Below are positions 7,677 through 14,043 of a DNA stretch of 15,406 bases, piece after piece. The position numbers were made by a program, and so were the translations under genes. Source of the DNA: Clostridia bacterium (lineage in GTDB: Bacteria > Bacillota > Clostridia > TANB77 > CAG-508); contig CAAGEF010000288.1 of the NCBI GenBank assembly GCA_900768805.1, positions 1-15,406 of the forward strand, read 5' to 3'. The notes beneath the pieces are model-generated. The model worked only from the letters and a program-made list of their open reading frames with translations, was not told the DNA's origin and did not search any database. How positions within the stretch are numbered: position 1 is the first letter of the stretch; every line of letters begins with the position of its first letter.

Positions 7677-8099
7677 TTATTCAATATCTCTTATTCTTAA
7701 TTCAGTCATTTTGCCAACTGTTAACCATTCTTTATTACGATAAATAAAAGCATCATAATAACTAATTTGATTGATAACATATAAACTATTGATATCAATA
7801 TTATCAGTAGGTAATGTAGTAACTACTCTTATTTTAATAGGGCTATCTTCTGTTATTGGCACATTTACATTTACACTAGCATAGTTAGTTACATTATAAG
7901 TACCATTACTATTAATCTCTACGCTGCCAGTTGGTGTAATTCCCTCATAAGTACCTGTTAATTTAGTTCCGTTCACGTATGCTGTTTTACCACTTAATAT
8001 GTCCGACTGTGTAGCCGTAGCATCCGAGGTATCTATTCCACCACCTTTGATAATATCTAAATGTGAAATTAATTTATTTCCTCTATATAATAAAGCCAT
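7677..8099 (-). CDS. Small tail-fibre-associated protein (140 aa)
   Basis: A 140-aa protein beginning MALLYRGNKLISHLDIIKGG. Residues 27-50 carry ATQSDILSGKTAYVNGTKLT, the same module as in the leucine-rich-repeat-like neighbour, followed by a beta segment with SVEINSNGTYNVTNYASVNV. The C-terminus (TTLPTDNIDINSLYVINQ to FIYRNKEWLTVG) matches a module inside the repetitive fibre at 4107-4925. The protein is therefore a mosaic of fibre modules exchanged within this operon. AGGAGG lies 8 bases before the ATG. A structural or chaperone role on the tail is likely. Confidence 0.62.
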   Translation of the reverse strand: MALLYRGNKLISHLDIIKGGGIDTSDATATQSDILSGKTAYVNGTKLTGTYEGITPTGSVEINSNGTYNVTNYASVNVNVPITEDSPIKIRVVTTLPTDNIDINSLYVINQISYYDAFIYRNKEWLTVGKMTELRIRDIE

Positions 8100-8115
8100 A
8101 TATCATACCTCCTAA

Positions 8116-9483
8116 TTAACTAGATACTTCACATACTAAAGGTAATAAAGCAACCGACTTTAGTATTGCAGTAGTATCTGAACAAGTGCCATATAAGTCA
8201 AGTTGTATTCCCCAACCTGATTGACTATTTTTATATTGAGCTATCATATAAATAACTCTCTCATTATTATCATTATTTAACTGATAATTCCCGTTCCAAA
8301 TAGCAGGCAAATTGACTGCATTATCAGTGTTGAAAACTCCATTGATAGTGTATTTAGATAATGATGTTTTGCCAACGCTTGTAAAAAAGTAGTCAAAATT
8401 AATAAACAACATATAAGTCCCAGCTAATCCACCTGTATTAATGAATATTGAAGAATAATAATTGCCACGTGTAAATGCACCTGTTATATCGTTAAATTCA
8501 AAATAATTTAAGAGTTTCAATTTCTCAGCATATTGAGCAGTTGTAGCAGTTTTGGCATTACCTGTACAAGAACTTGAAGTTTCTGCATTACCAGTACAAG
8601 TTGTTGCAGTCGTTGAATTATCAGCATTAGTAGCGTGAGTTGCTTCATCAGCAGTATTTGCGTGAATTGTTGTTGATTCTATTGATATGCTATTCAAATG
8701 CTCATCATCACACTTAGTAATTGTAATGGTATAATCATTATTTATGAATTTGAAGTAATGATATGTTTCATCATTAGAACCATGATTGAATGATGCTGTA
8801 TATTCAGATAATGGAATATAGTAATAATAAGATGACTCATCTTCTTCATTATATGTAGTTAGCTTTAAGACATATCTATCAGCTTTAGCTACTTCTAAAA
8901 TTGATATATCAAAATTGGTTGTAATAGTATCAAAATCATAATAAGCATCAATAACAATATTTTGAGTATATTCTGCATTCTCAACTATATAATTTGTCTC
9001 TTCATCTTTTGCAATATTATTAAATTCATTCATATCTTTGCAAACACGAACATCATTCATCTTGGCACTTGATTTCATATAATAGCCTAATGCTATATTT
9101 CCATTAGGATATACTTTACAAGTACCAATACCGATTTTTTCAAAACCTAAATAACTATTTTTAGCATTAGTAGCGTATATCTCGGTTTCACTATAATAGA
9201 AATGAATTGAGAAATCAGGAAGTGATAAATATGTTTGAATTTCAGAAGGAATCAATTTATTATTAACAGGACTAATTCCACAAGCTAATAATTTTCTAAT
9301 TATTGCTTCATCAAGTTTTGTTCCAACATAGCTATAAGGAACGTTTTCGCCTTCATATTCAATACTACCTTCGAATACATTTTTTTTGATTTCACCTGTA
9401 CTAATAGCATTTTCTATTTCAGCTCTAGACATTGTTTCGTGCTTTATTCCATAATCATCATAAGCATATATTTTATCAGCCAT
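8116..9483 (-). CDS. Large tail fibre protein
   Basis: A 455-aa protein, the largest of the tail cluster. It begins MADKIYAYDDYGIKHETMSR. The middle third is beta-rich. At about residues 272-320 there is a low-complexity stretch of THATNADNST and repeated CTGNA-type units, the small-residue repeat typical of trimeric fibre shafts. The C-terminal 130 residues (YFEFNDITGAFTRGNYYSSI to VALLPLVCEVSS) form a probable receptor-binding head. GGGAGTG lies before the ATG, which overlaps the upstream stop (TAATG), so it is translated together with the GIY-YIG/terminase-like gene. I know no match close enough to name a receptor. Confidence 0.7.
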   Translation of the reverse strand: MADKIYAYDDYGIKHETMSRAEIENAISTGEIKKNVFEGSIEYEGENVPYSYVGTKLDEAIIRKLLACGISPVNNKLIPSEIQTYLSLPDFSIHFYYSETEIYATNAKNSYLGFEKIGIGTCKVYPNGNIALGYYMKSSAKMNDVRVCKDMNEFNNIAKDEETNYIVENAEYTQNIVIDAYYDFDTITTNFDISILEVAKADRYVLKLTTYNEEDESSYYYYIPLSEYTASFNHGSNDETYHYFKFINNDYTITITKCDDEHLNSISIESTTIHANTADEATHATNADNSTTATTCTGNAETSSSCTGNAKTATTAQYAEKLKLLNYFEFNDITGAFTRGNYYSSIFINTGGLAGTYMLFINFDYFFTSVGKTSLSKYTINGVFNTDNAVNLPAIWNGNYQLNNDNNERVIYMIAQYKNSQSGWGIQLDLYGTCSDTTAILKSVALLPLVCEVSS

Positions 9484-10175
9484 TATTCTTCACTCCCTTC
9501 TTTTATATTTTCTTCGATTTTCTTTTTTAATTTCTTAAAATCATCTATAACATCTTTCAATCTAGGTTCATCATTATAACTATCTATAAATAAATTAATG
9601 GTTTGTAAATCTGGTTCCGCTATCTTTTTAATTTTTTCTCTTGAAGTAACTTCTACTTTTCCATCAACTTCTTCAAGAATTATTTTTTCTTCCTCATATG
9701 AAAAACCATATCCTCTTTTAATTAAATTAAAGAAAATTTCTTGCATAACATCACAACCACATATTATTTGATCAAGTGGTGGTAATACATGTTCTTCCAT
9801 TATCCCTTTTAAATAATAGTTCTCGGTATTATAATTTCCTAAATAAACTGTTCCTAAATCAGTAACATAAGCTCCTTCACTTATGTTATATCCACATTTA
9901 TCTAAAGTTGTTTGGTATTTTCTTATTAGTTCTCCTTCTTTTAATAAAGCATCTAATCCGTTAAGACCATCAACAACAATTTCATGATTAAAATTATCCC
10001 ATCCATATTTAATTATTGATTTATAAAATTTTGGGTTTTCTTTATATCCATTACCATTCAACCATCTTTTTTCTGGTGGATCTTGACAAGTTATACCTAC
10101 ATATTTTTTACCATTAATTTTATTAGTATGAATATAAACTTTATAAATTTTCCTTTCATCATCAAGAATTGTCAT
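9483..10175 (-). CDS. GIY-YIG nuclease fused to a terminase-small-subunit-like C-terminal domain
   Basis: A 230-aa chimera. Residues 10-100 form a GIY-YIG domain: YKVY 11-14, KYVGIT 24-29, Arg37, a Glu in LLKEGELIRKY and CGYNISEG. It lacks NUMOD repeats. Residues 145-230 instead resemble the C-terminal half of its upstream neighbour: LIKRGYGFSYEEEKIILE aligns with MYKSAIGFEYKEEKIIIE, and KKIAEPDLQTINLFIDSYND with KKYAQPNPTAADKYLNIVDE. The protein may be a homing nuclease that captured part of a terminase small subunit, or a nuclease guided by that domain. It overlaps the upstream gene by 14 bases; GAGGAAT provides the ribosome binding site. Confidence 0.8.
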   Translation of the reverse strand: MTILDDERKIYKVYIHTNKINGKKYVGITCQDPPEKRWLNGNGYKENPKFYKSIIKYGWDNFNHEIVVDGLNGLDALLKEGELIRKYQTTLDKCGYNISEGAYVTDLGTVYLGNYNTENYYLKGIMEEHVLPPLDQIICGCDVMQEIFFNLIKRGYGFSYEEEKIILEEVDGKVEVTSREKIKKIAEPDLQTINLFIDSYNDEPRLKDVIDDFKKLKKKIEENIKEGSEE

Positions 10176-10695
10176 CGTCTAATTCCTCATTTTCTATTGG
10201 TTCCCATTCTTCAATTTCGGCTTTAACTCTTTCCATTTTTATTTCAAGTTCTTTTTCCTTTAAACGATAATAAGCTTTGTTTGGAATATAATCTTCATCT
10301 ACAATATTCAAATATTTATCAGCAGCAGTCGGATTAGGTTGAGCATATTTTTTATAAATCTCTTTTCTTTGTTTACTTAATTCTTTATTTTCAAAATCAC
10401 CCTCAATGATTATCTTTTCTTCTTTATACTCAAAACCTATTGCCGATTTATACATTGCTTCAACAATATCATTTACCCTTGAAACTCTTTTAGTCGAAAT
10501 TGTTTCTATTAATTCTATTAATTCCTTACGTTCAGTCTTATATTTAAACCAAGTACTATAGCCAATTCCTAGACTATCAGCGATAAATTTATCTGAATTT
10601 CGATTGATCATCCATTGTTCAATTTCTTTCATAAATGGTTTTACATCAATATCAAATCTATCAGGTCTTCCTCTTTTTTTTTCTTCTTTAGCCAT
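10162..10695 (-). CDS. Terminase small subunit-like DNA-binding protein
   Basis: A 177-aa protein starting MAKEEKKRGRPDRFDIDVKP. Residues 20-60 form a helix-turn-helix (MINRNSDKFIADSLGIGYST). They are followed by the region VEAMYKSAIGFEYKEEKIII and KKYAQPNPTAADKYLNIVDE, the layout of small terminase subunits of Bacillota phages, which recognise phage DNA and hand it to the large subunit for packaging. The C-terminus is a charged helix. Unusually, no large terminase follows; instead comes a GIY-YIG protein sharing its C-terminal half, then fibres. The start has GTGGTGATAG upstream. It is the first gene after a strong terminator, so it probably has its own promoter or depends on read-through. 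A plain regulator remains possible. Confidence 0.65.
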   Translation of the reverse strand: MAKEEKKRGRPDRFDIDVKPFMKEIEQWMINRNSDKFIADSLGIGYSTWFKYKTERKELIELIETISTKRVSRVNDIVEAMYKSAIGFEYKEEKIIIEGDFENKELSKQRKEIYKKYAQPNPTAADKYLNIVDEDYIPNKAYYRLKEKELEIKMERVKAEIEEWEPIENEELDDDNS

Positions 10696-10727
10696 TATAC
10701 TATCACCACACTTTAAATAAAAAAATC

Positions 10728-10740
10728 TACTATTTGAAGC
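10728..10740 (-). promoter_or_regulatory. Copy 2 of the 13-bp intergenic motif, GCTTCAAATAGTA
   Basis: This copy lies 33 bp before the terminase-like gene, directly after the terminator U-tract, and differs from the other two copies at one base. TTGCTT, 17 bases and TATTTA around it could also be read as a weak promoter for the late operon, which otherwise lacks one. Confidence 0.4.
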
Positions 10741-10791
10741 AAAAAAGGAGCGACAACACCAAGTTATTCAATTTGGTACTACTCGCTCCTT
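10741..10791 (-). terminator. Strong intrinsic terminator
   Basis: On the minus strand AAGGAGCGA (10791-10783) pairs with TCGCTCCTT (10753-10745) over 9 bp. An inner ACCAA/TTGGT stem (10777-10773 with 10762-10758) caps it, and six T follow. It would stop transcripts of the replication operon and any made by the promoter at 10810-10838, isolating the late operon downstream. Confidence 0.8.
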
Positions 10792-10809
10792 ACACATTAT
10801 TCTAAAATA

Positions 10810-10838
10810 ATTATATTACTATTTTTTTACAATTTCAA
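10810..10838 (-). promoter_or_regulatory. Strong sigma70-like promoter just before the terminator
   Basis: TTGAAA (10838-10833), a 17-bp spacer and a perfect TATAAT (10815-10810) lie in the gap after the helicase-loader gene. Transcription would start near 10803 and meet the terminator within about 60 bases, so the product would be a small hairpin RNA, or the late operon if termination is overridden. No gene lies between. Confidence 0.65.
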
Positions 10839-10856
10839 TAATATTTTTTAGAATTT

Positions 10857-11705
10857 TTAATTATTCAATTTTCTTAACCTGTAATTCTTATTTCTATCTC
10901 TAGGTATTTCTTTAAAATATCCTTCTGATTTTTCTACAGCTCTTGAAAAGGTTGCTTCATCAATATCTAATAACTGATCTAATAACTTCTCGCTTGTTAT
11001 TAATGTTTTTTTATTATTGGTGTATCTATAATTGATTATTTCCATTAAGTATTTTAAATCAGTATCATTATACTTTTTTAACACCTCATCTAAAAACAAT
11101 ACATCAACGTTCTTAATATCTTCTAAATACTCACTTACTATATTTGTATTATCGCCCATCATATCACGCTTTAATCTTGATATAAAATCAGTCCATGTAA
11201 CATATCTAACATTTCTATTTTTATTGAATAATAAGTTATTTGCTATGATACTACATATCATTGTCTTTCCTGATCCTACTGCTCCAACAATTACATACCA
11301 AACATTATCATCAGAATGATTCATACAAAAATCTATCATACTTGTTCTTAATTCAATTTGCCAATCTTCAACTGCTTCAAAATCTTTAGCACGTTTATTC
11401 AGATATTCTCCTAAACCACTATTTCTAGCTCTTATGATTTGTTTTCTTCTTTCTAAACAAGAGCAGTTTTTTATGTAATCATAGAATTTTCCGTTTTCCT
11501 CTTTGAAGTATGTAATATAACCTCTATTCTTACATAAAGGACATTCAATGCCATCTTCTAAATTTCTATCTCCTTCAATATCATTTGCCCATTTAACTTG
11601 TAATTCCATTTTTTCTTTAGGAGTTAATTTATTGAAATCATCAATGGCTTTTTGTACATTTTCATTAATATTACTATCTTTTAAAATATCTTTAACATTA
11701 TTCAT
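10857..11705 (-). CDS. DnaC/IstB-like helicase loader ATPase
   Basis: A 282-aa replication protein that would load the replicative helicase at the phage origin. Residues 55-83 hold four cysteines in CPLC and CSC, a probable zinc-binding motif. Residues 141-148 are Walker A (GAVGSGKT), 202-207 Walker B (VLFLDE), and TLITSEK near 234-240 is sensor-like. This is the AAA+ core of DnaC, DnaI and IstB proteins. The Walker B is followed by VLKKYND rather than the usual LGKE-type sequence. It follows the DnaD-like initiator with only 13 bases between, and AAGGAGG precedes the start. The pair is the usual replication module of Bacillota siphophages. A host helicase is presumably used, since none is in view. 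Confidence 0.88.
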   Translation of the reverse strand: MNNVKDILKDSNINENVQKAIDDFNKLTPKEKMELQVKWANDIEGDRNLEDGIECPLCKNRGYITYFKEENGKFYDYIKNCSCLERRKQIIRARNSGLGEYLNKRAKDFEAVEDWQIELRTSMIDFCMNHSDDNVWYVIVGAVGSGKTMICSIIANNLLFNKNRNVRYVTWTDFISRLKRDMMGDNTNIVSEYLEDIKNVDVLFLDEVLKKYNDTDLKYLMEIINYRYTNNKKTLITSEKLLDQLLDIDEATFSRAVEKSEGYFKEIPRDRNKNYRLRKLNN

Positions 11706-11718
11706 TTATTGATCCTCC

Positions 11719-12696
11719 TTAAAAACCTAAGTTATCCCAATCAATTTTAGATTTTTTATCAATTGCTGCTCTTTCTTCTGGTGTATAATACTTAAACCAA
11801 GCACCATATTGATAATATTCTTTATTTCCATCTTTTTCTCTAAATTGAATACCATTTTCAGTATAATAATTATAACCATCTTCTTTAGTAGGTTGATTTG
11901 GAGTATAAGATTGATTATTAGATTGATTGTATGTATTAGGTTTTGTATTAAGATAACTTTCAAACTTTGGTCCAAATAAAGTTTCAGGTCTTAAATATTG
12001 TTCCCATTCAGTACCTAACCATTGTGTAGTTTTAATATCTATAACATTTTTAAAATCATCAATAGTAAATCCTTCATTTAATCTAGCATTAATGCATTTC
12101 TTAGTTTTATCAGTTGTATGCTTATATTTTGTATTTGCTTTTGAATTTAGATAATCAATGACTTCTTTTATTATATTTTCTTTATTATCTTTTTCTAATT
12201 CTTTATCTAAATTATTTATATTTAAAGAACTATTATTTAATATATTATTACTCGGAATTTTTTCCGAGGTTGCTTCGGAATTTTTTCCGAGGTTGTTCGG
12301 ATTATTTTCCGAACCTTCGGAATTTTGAATATATTCATTAGAAATCATATTTTCATAATTTTTTCCAAATCCAAAATATGCTTGTCCTCCAGCTTTAGAA
12401 TAATAAGTTAATATTTCAAGCTCAACCATTTTCTTAAGCCTTCTATATAACATATCCTTACCAATATTTAATAATGGTAAATCATCAATCACTTTGTTAT
12501 ACGATACCCAATAATAAACATTGTGTTCTATTGATATTGTTTCCATTTTTCCTGTATGTGAAAAATCTACCAACCATCTTAAAATTGTAAGGTCGTTAAC
12601 ATCAAGTTTTAAAATTGTTTCTTTTCCGTTTTTTTCTACGTTCTTATATAAACTTGTAGCATACGCTTGATTAAAACCTAGAATTGAATTACGCAT
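11719..12696 (-). CDS. Phage replication initiator, DnaD-like, with Phg_2220_C-type domain
   Basis: A 325-aa initiator. Residues 30-110 form a winged helix (NDLTILRWLVDF to KMVELEILTYYSKAGGQAYF) for DNA binding. A low-complexity Ser/Asn/Glu linker spans about 125-175. Residues 176-250 (VIDYLNSKANTKYKHTT, RLNEGFTIDDFKNVIDIKT, QWLGTEWEQYLRPETLFGPK) match the Phg_2220_C domain typical of phage initiators, which helps bring in the loader made by the next gene. A Gln/Asn-rich segment and a conserved-looking tail (YYQYGAWFKYYTPEERAAID) follow. The linker DNA contains a palindrome array that may be the origin. It overlaps the upstream gene by 8 bases, with AAAGGAG before the start. Confidence 0.88.
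   Translation of the reverse strand: MRNSILGFNQAYATSLYKNVEKNGKETILKLDVNDLTILRWLVDFSHTGKMETISIEHNVYYWVSYNKVIDDLPLLNIGKDMLYRRLKKMVELEILTYYSKAGGQAYFGFGKNYENMISNEYIQNSEGSENNPNNLGKNSEATSEKIPSNNILNNSSLNINNLDKELEKDNKENIIKEVIDYLNSKANTKYKHTTDKTKKCINARLNEGFTIDDFKNVIDIKTTQWLGTEWEQYLRPETLFGPKFESYLNTKPNTYNQSNNQSYTPNQPTKEDGYNYYTENGIQFREKDGNKEYYQYGAWFKYYTPEERAAIDKKSKIDWDNLGF
12252..12322. repeat. Palindrome array inside the initiator gene, candidate origin of replication
   Basis: Within 71 bp there are four inverted repeats of the core TCGGAA/TTCCGA: 12252-12267 and 12275-12290 (identical, part of a 21-bp direct repeat at 23-bp offset), GTTCGG/CCGAAC at 12295-12314, and TTCCGAAGGTTCGGAA equivalent at 12307-12322. 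They encode the initiator's low-complexity linker. In lambda-like and lactococcal phages the origin lies as repeats inside the initiator gene, so this is a good candidate. Chance repetition of Ser/Glu/Asn codons is the alternative. Confidence 0.5.
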
Positions 12697-13138
12697 TTTT
12701 ATTAACTCCTTTCAAATAATTAAAAACAATCCCAAAATCATTAATATTAATATAATGTTTTCCGCATATTTCCTTTTCCTTAATATTCAAAAATGACATA
12801 ATTTTTCTTAATTTTGGTATTGTAAATGTTTCATATCCATTTATTTTTCTTATTCTATTCCTTGCTACAAATAATCCTAAATTTGCAGCAGTATTAAATG
12901 TTTTATTGTATATAGGATTATATTTACTAATATATAAATCTTCCAATGTATCTAAATTGGTTTCATCACAATAAATAATTTTTAAAGTATCATATTCCTT
13001 ATCTCTATGAGTTAAAGGTCTTATTAAACCTTTTTTTGTTTGACCTACATATACAACTTCATCATTTTTTATTAAAAAATAAATAAAACATTTACCATAA
13101 TTAGGTATTGTTATAGAATTCCTTTCTTCAAATTTCAT
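12689..13138 (-). CDS. Small GIY-YIG domain protein in the replication operon
   Basis: A 149-aa protein. The start at 13138 is chosen because AGGAGG precedes it; a frame opened at 13195 would run through the leader hairpins. Residues 16-78 form a compact GIY-YIG domain: IYFL 19-22, VYVGQT 29-34, Arg40, His44, Glu66 and YNPIYN 73-78. This divergent type lacks NUMOD domains and is common in phages as a presumed nuclease. The C-terminal 60 residues (YETFTIPKLRKIMSFL to DFGIVFNYLKG) look helical and are unrecognised. It is the first gene of the replication operon and overlaps the initiator by 8 bases, so a role in replication or recombination is as likely as mobility. Confidence 0.8.
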   Translation of the reverse strand: MKFEERNSITIPNYGKCFIYFLIKNDEVVYVGQTKKGLIRPLTHRDKEYDTLKIIYCDETNLDTLEDLYISKYNPIYNKTFNTAANLGLFVARNRIRKINGYETFTIPKLRKIMSFLNIKEKEICGKHYININDFGIVFNYLKGVNKNA

Positions 13139-13150
13139 ATTATTCCTCCT

Positions 13151-13295
13151 AAAAAACGAAAACACCTTACAACAGGAAGTAGCAGTTCCTATCATAAGGT
13201 GTCAAAATCGGTAGTAAGCCAATTCTACCTAGATAGTATCTGCTACATACTACCGATTATTATGTTTTCGCTAGATAGCTCATGACTTCTATCTA
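13151..13295 (-). ncRNA. Structured leader RNA with kissing-loop architecture and terminal U-tract
   Basis: Four helices are visible on the minus strand. H0: TAGATAG/CTATCTA (13295-13289 with 13278-13272). P1: CGAAAACA/TGTTTTCG (13270-13263 with 13164-13157). A: 11 bp AATCGGTAGTA (13258-13248 with 13216-13206). B: ACACCTTA (13202-13195 with 13169-13162) plus inner AGGAA/TTCCT (13190-13186 with 13178-13174). The 7-nt loop of B, CTGCTAC, is fully complementary to GTAGCAG (13246-13240) inside hairpin A, giving a kissing interaction. P1 and B share three bases and so compete. Six T follow, then the ribosome binding site of the replication operon. It may be a switchable terminator, riboswitch-like element or separate small RNA. 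I match it to no known class. Confidence 0.72.
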
Positions 13296-13301
13296 CTTAC
13301 T

Positions 13302-13329
13302 ATTATACTCAAATAGTTTCTTTTTTCAA
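13302..13329 (-). promoter_or_regulatory. Strong sigma70-like promoter of the replication operon
   Basis: TTGAAA (13329-13324), 16-bp spacer and perfect TATAAT (13307-13302). The start would fall near 13295, exactly where the first hairpin of the structured leader begins, which supports both calls. Confidence 0.72.
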
Positions 13330-13348
13330 TAGTTTTTTAAATAAAGTT

Positions 13349-13361
13349 TACTATATGAAGC
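13349..13361 (-). promoter_or_regulatory. Copy 3 of the 13-bp intergenic motif, GCTTCATATAGTA
   Basis: Identical to the copy at 354-366 and placed about 20 bp upstream of the -35 box of the replication promoter, a usual position for an activator or operator. ATTTAAA follows after four bases, as it does after six or seven in the other copies. Confidence 0.45.
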
Positions 13362-13392
13362 TTTTTCTAAATTTCAATATAAAAACCTAAAA

Positions 13393-13420
13393 TTAAATTA
13401 TTTTCATTTTACAACCTCCT
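13393..13420 (-). pseudogene. Perfect ribosome binding site with four-codon stub (MKII)
   Basis: AGGAGG (13420-13415) stands 7 bases before an ATG that opens MKII and stops. No longer frame follows before the promoter at 13329. Such a good site with no gene suggests that a gene once followed the periodic tract and was deleted, leaving its first codons. A tiny leader peptide is the alternative. Confidence 0.4.
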
Positions 13421-14043
13421 ATGCTTTACCAATACTAGACGATTCACTAAATCGCAACACTCTTCCCATACTGTACCGCACTTTTCCTTTGCAACACATT
13501 TAATCGCCCAGCCTTGCTCTTCCCTTGCCATTCGTCACTTAACGTCTCCATTACCATTCAATTCCAACACAGCACTTTAACGCACCTGACCCAACCTCTC
13601 CATTCCATTACCTTTCGCAAACCTACTTTGCCTTTCCTTCGCATAACTCTGCTTAACTTCGCAGAACTTTTCCAATACCTCTCATAACTCTACTTTTCCA
13701 ATACAATTCTTATCTGCACTTTTCCATAACATACCTTACCATTTCCATACAAGTCTATTCATATCTGCTCTTAACAAGACAGTTCCCTTGCATAACTTGA
13801 CACCACTGAACTTTTCCTTTACTAAAAAGAGCTTCTCTACGCTTGTCCTTTGCTTTTCCGTTCCAGTCAGCTCAACACCATTCCTCTACCACGTGTGCAA
13901 TTCCTTACCCTTCATTTCCATTACATCACAAAACTTTGACTGACATCACATCTCCATTACTTGACTCAAATTTACGTTTCCTTTACCGCTCACTACCCAA
14001 CCATTCCATTACTTCACTCAACCCTATTCTACTTTTCCTTTAC
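13421..14043 (-). repeat. Gene-free tract with G every 5-6 bases on the transcribed strand
   Basis: About 620 bp without any credible gene. On the plus strand it parses into C+4 or CC+4 units. From 13642 to 13730 I could place 18 successive unit-start C residues; every interval is 5, except three of 6, each following a doubled C. The transcribed minus strand is thus a run of NNNNG and NNNNGG. CTTTTCC occurs 7 times (13481, 13667, 13693, 13719, 13811, 13853, 14032) and CCATTAC 5 times (13548, 13605, 13918, 13954, 14006). In 13681-13740 I count 19 C and one G. All minus-strand frames contain stops. The tract starts at the stop codon of the RAMP-like gene and ends at a ribosome binding site. Function unknown. 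Confidence 0.85.

Noticed and set aside
11032..11319. 95-codon plus-strand frame
   Set aside because: Antisense shadow of the helicase-loader gene, which has clear Walker motifs.
11727..11975. 82-codon minus-strand frame within the initiator
   Set aside because: Alternative frame of the Gln/Asn-rich tail of the initiator; low-complexity Ile/Lys content and no start signal.
13139..13195. N-terminal extension of the small GIY-YIG protein to 13195
   Set aside because: The extra codons run through the arm and loop of hairpin B and the U-tract, whereas AGGAGG stands directly before the ATG at 13138.
13263..13295. Hammerhead ribozyme core (ATGAG, stem, CGAAA)
   Set aside because: The required CTGANGA is GTCATGA here, with the essential bases changed, and the arms do not form the three hammerhead helices.
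13421..14043. CRISPR array
   Set aside because: No repeat of 20 bp or more with regular spacers; the repeated words are only 7 bases and irregularly placed.
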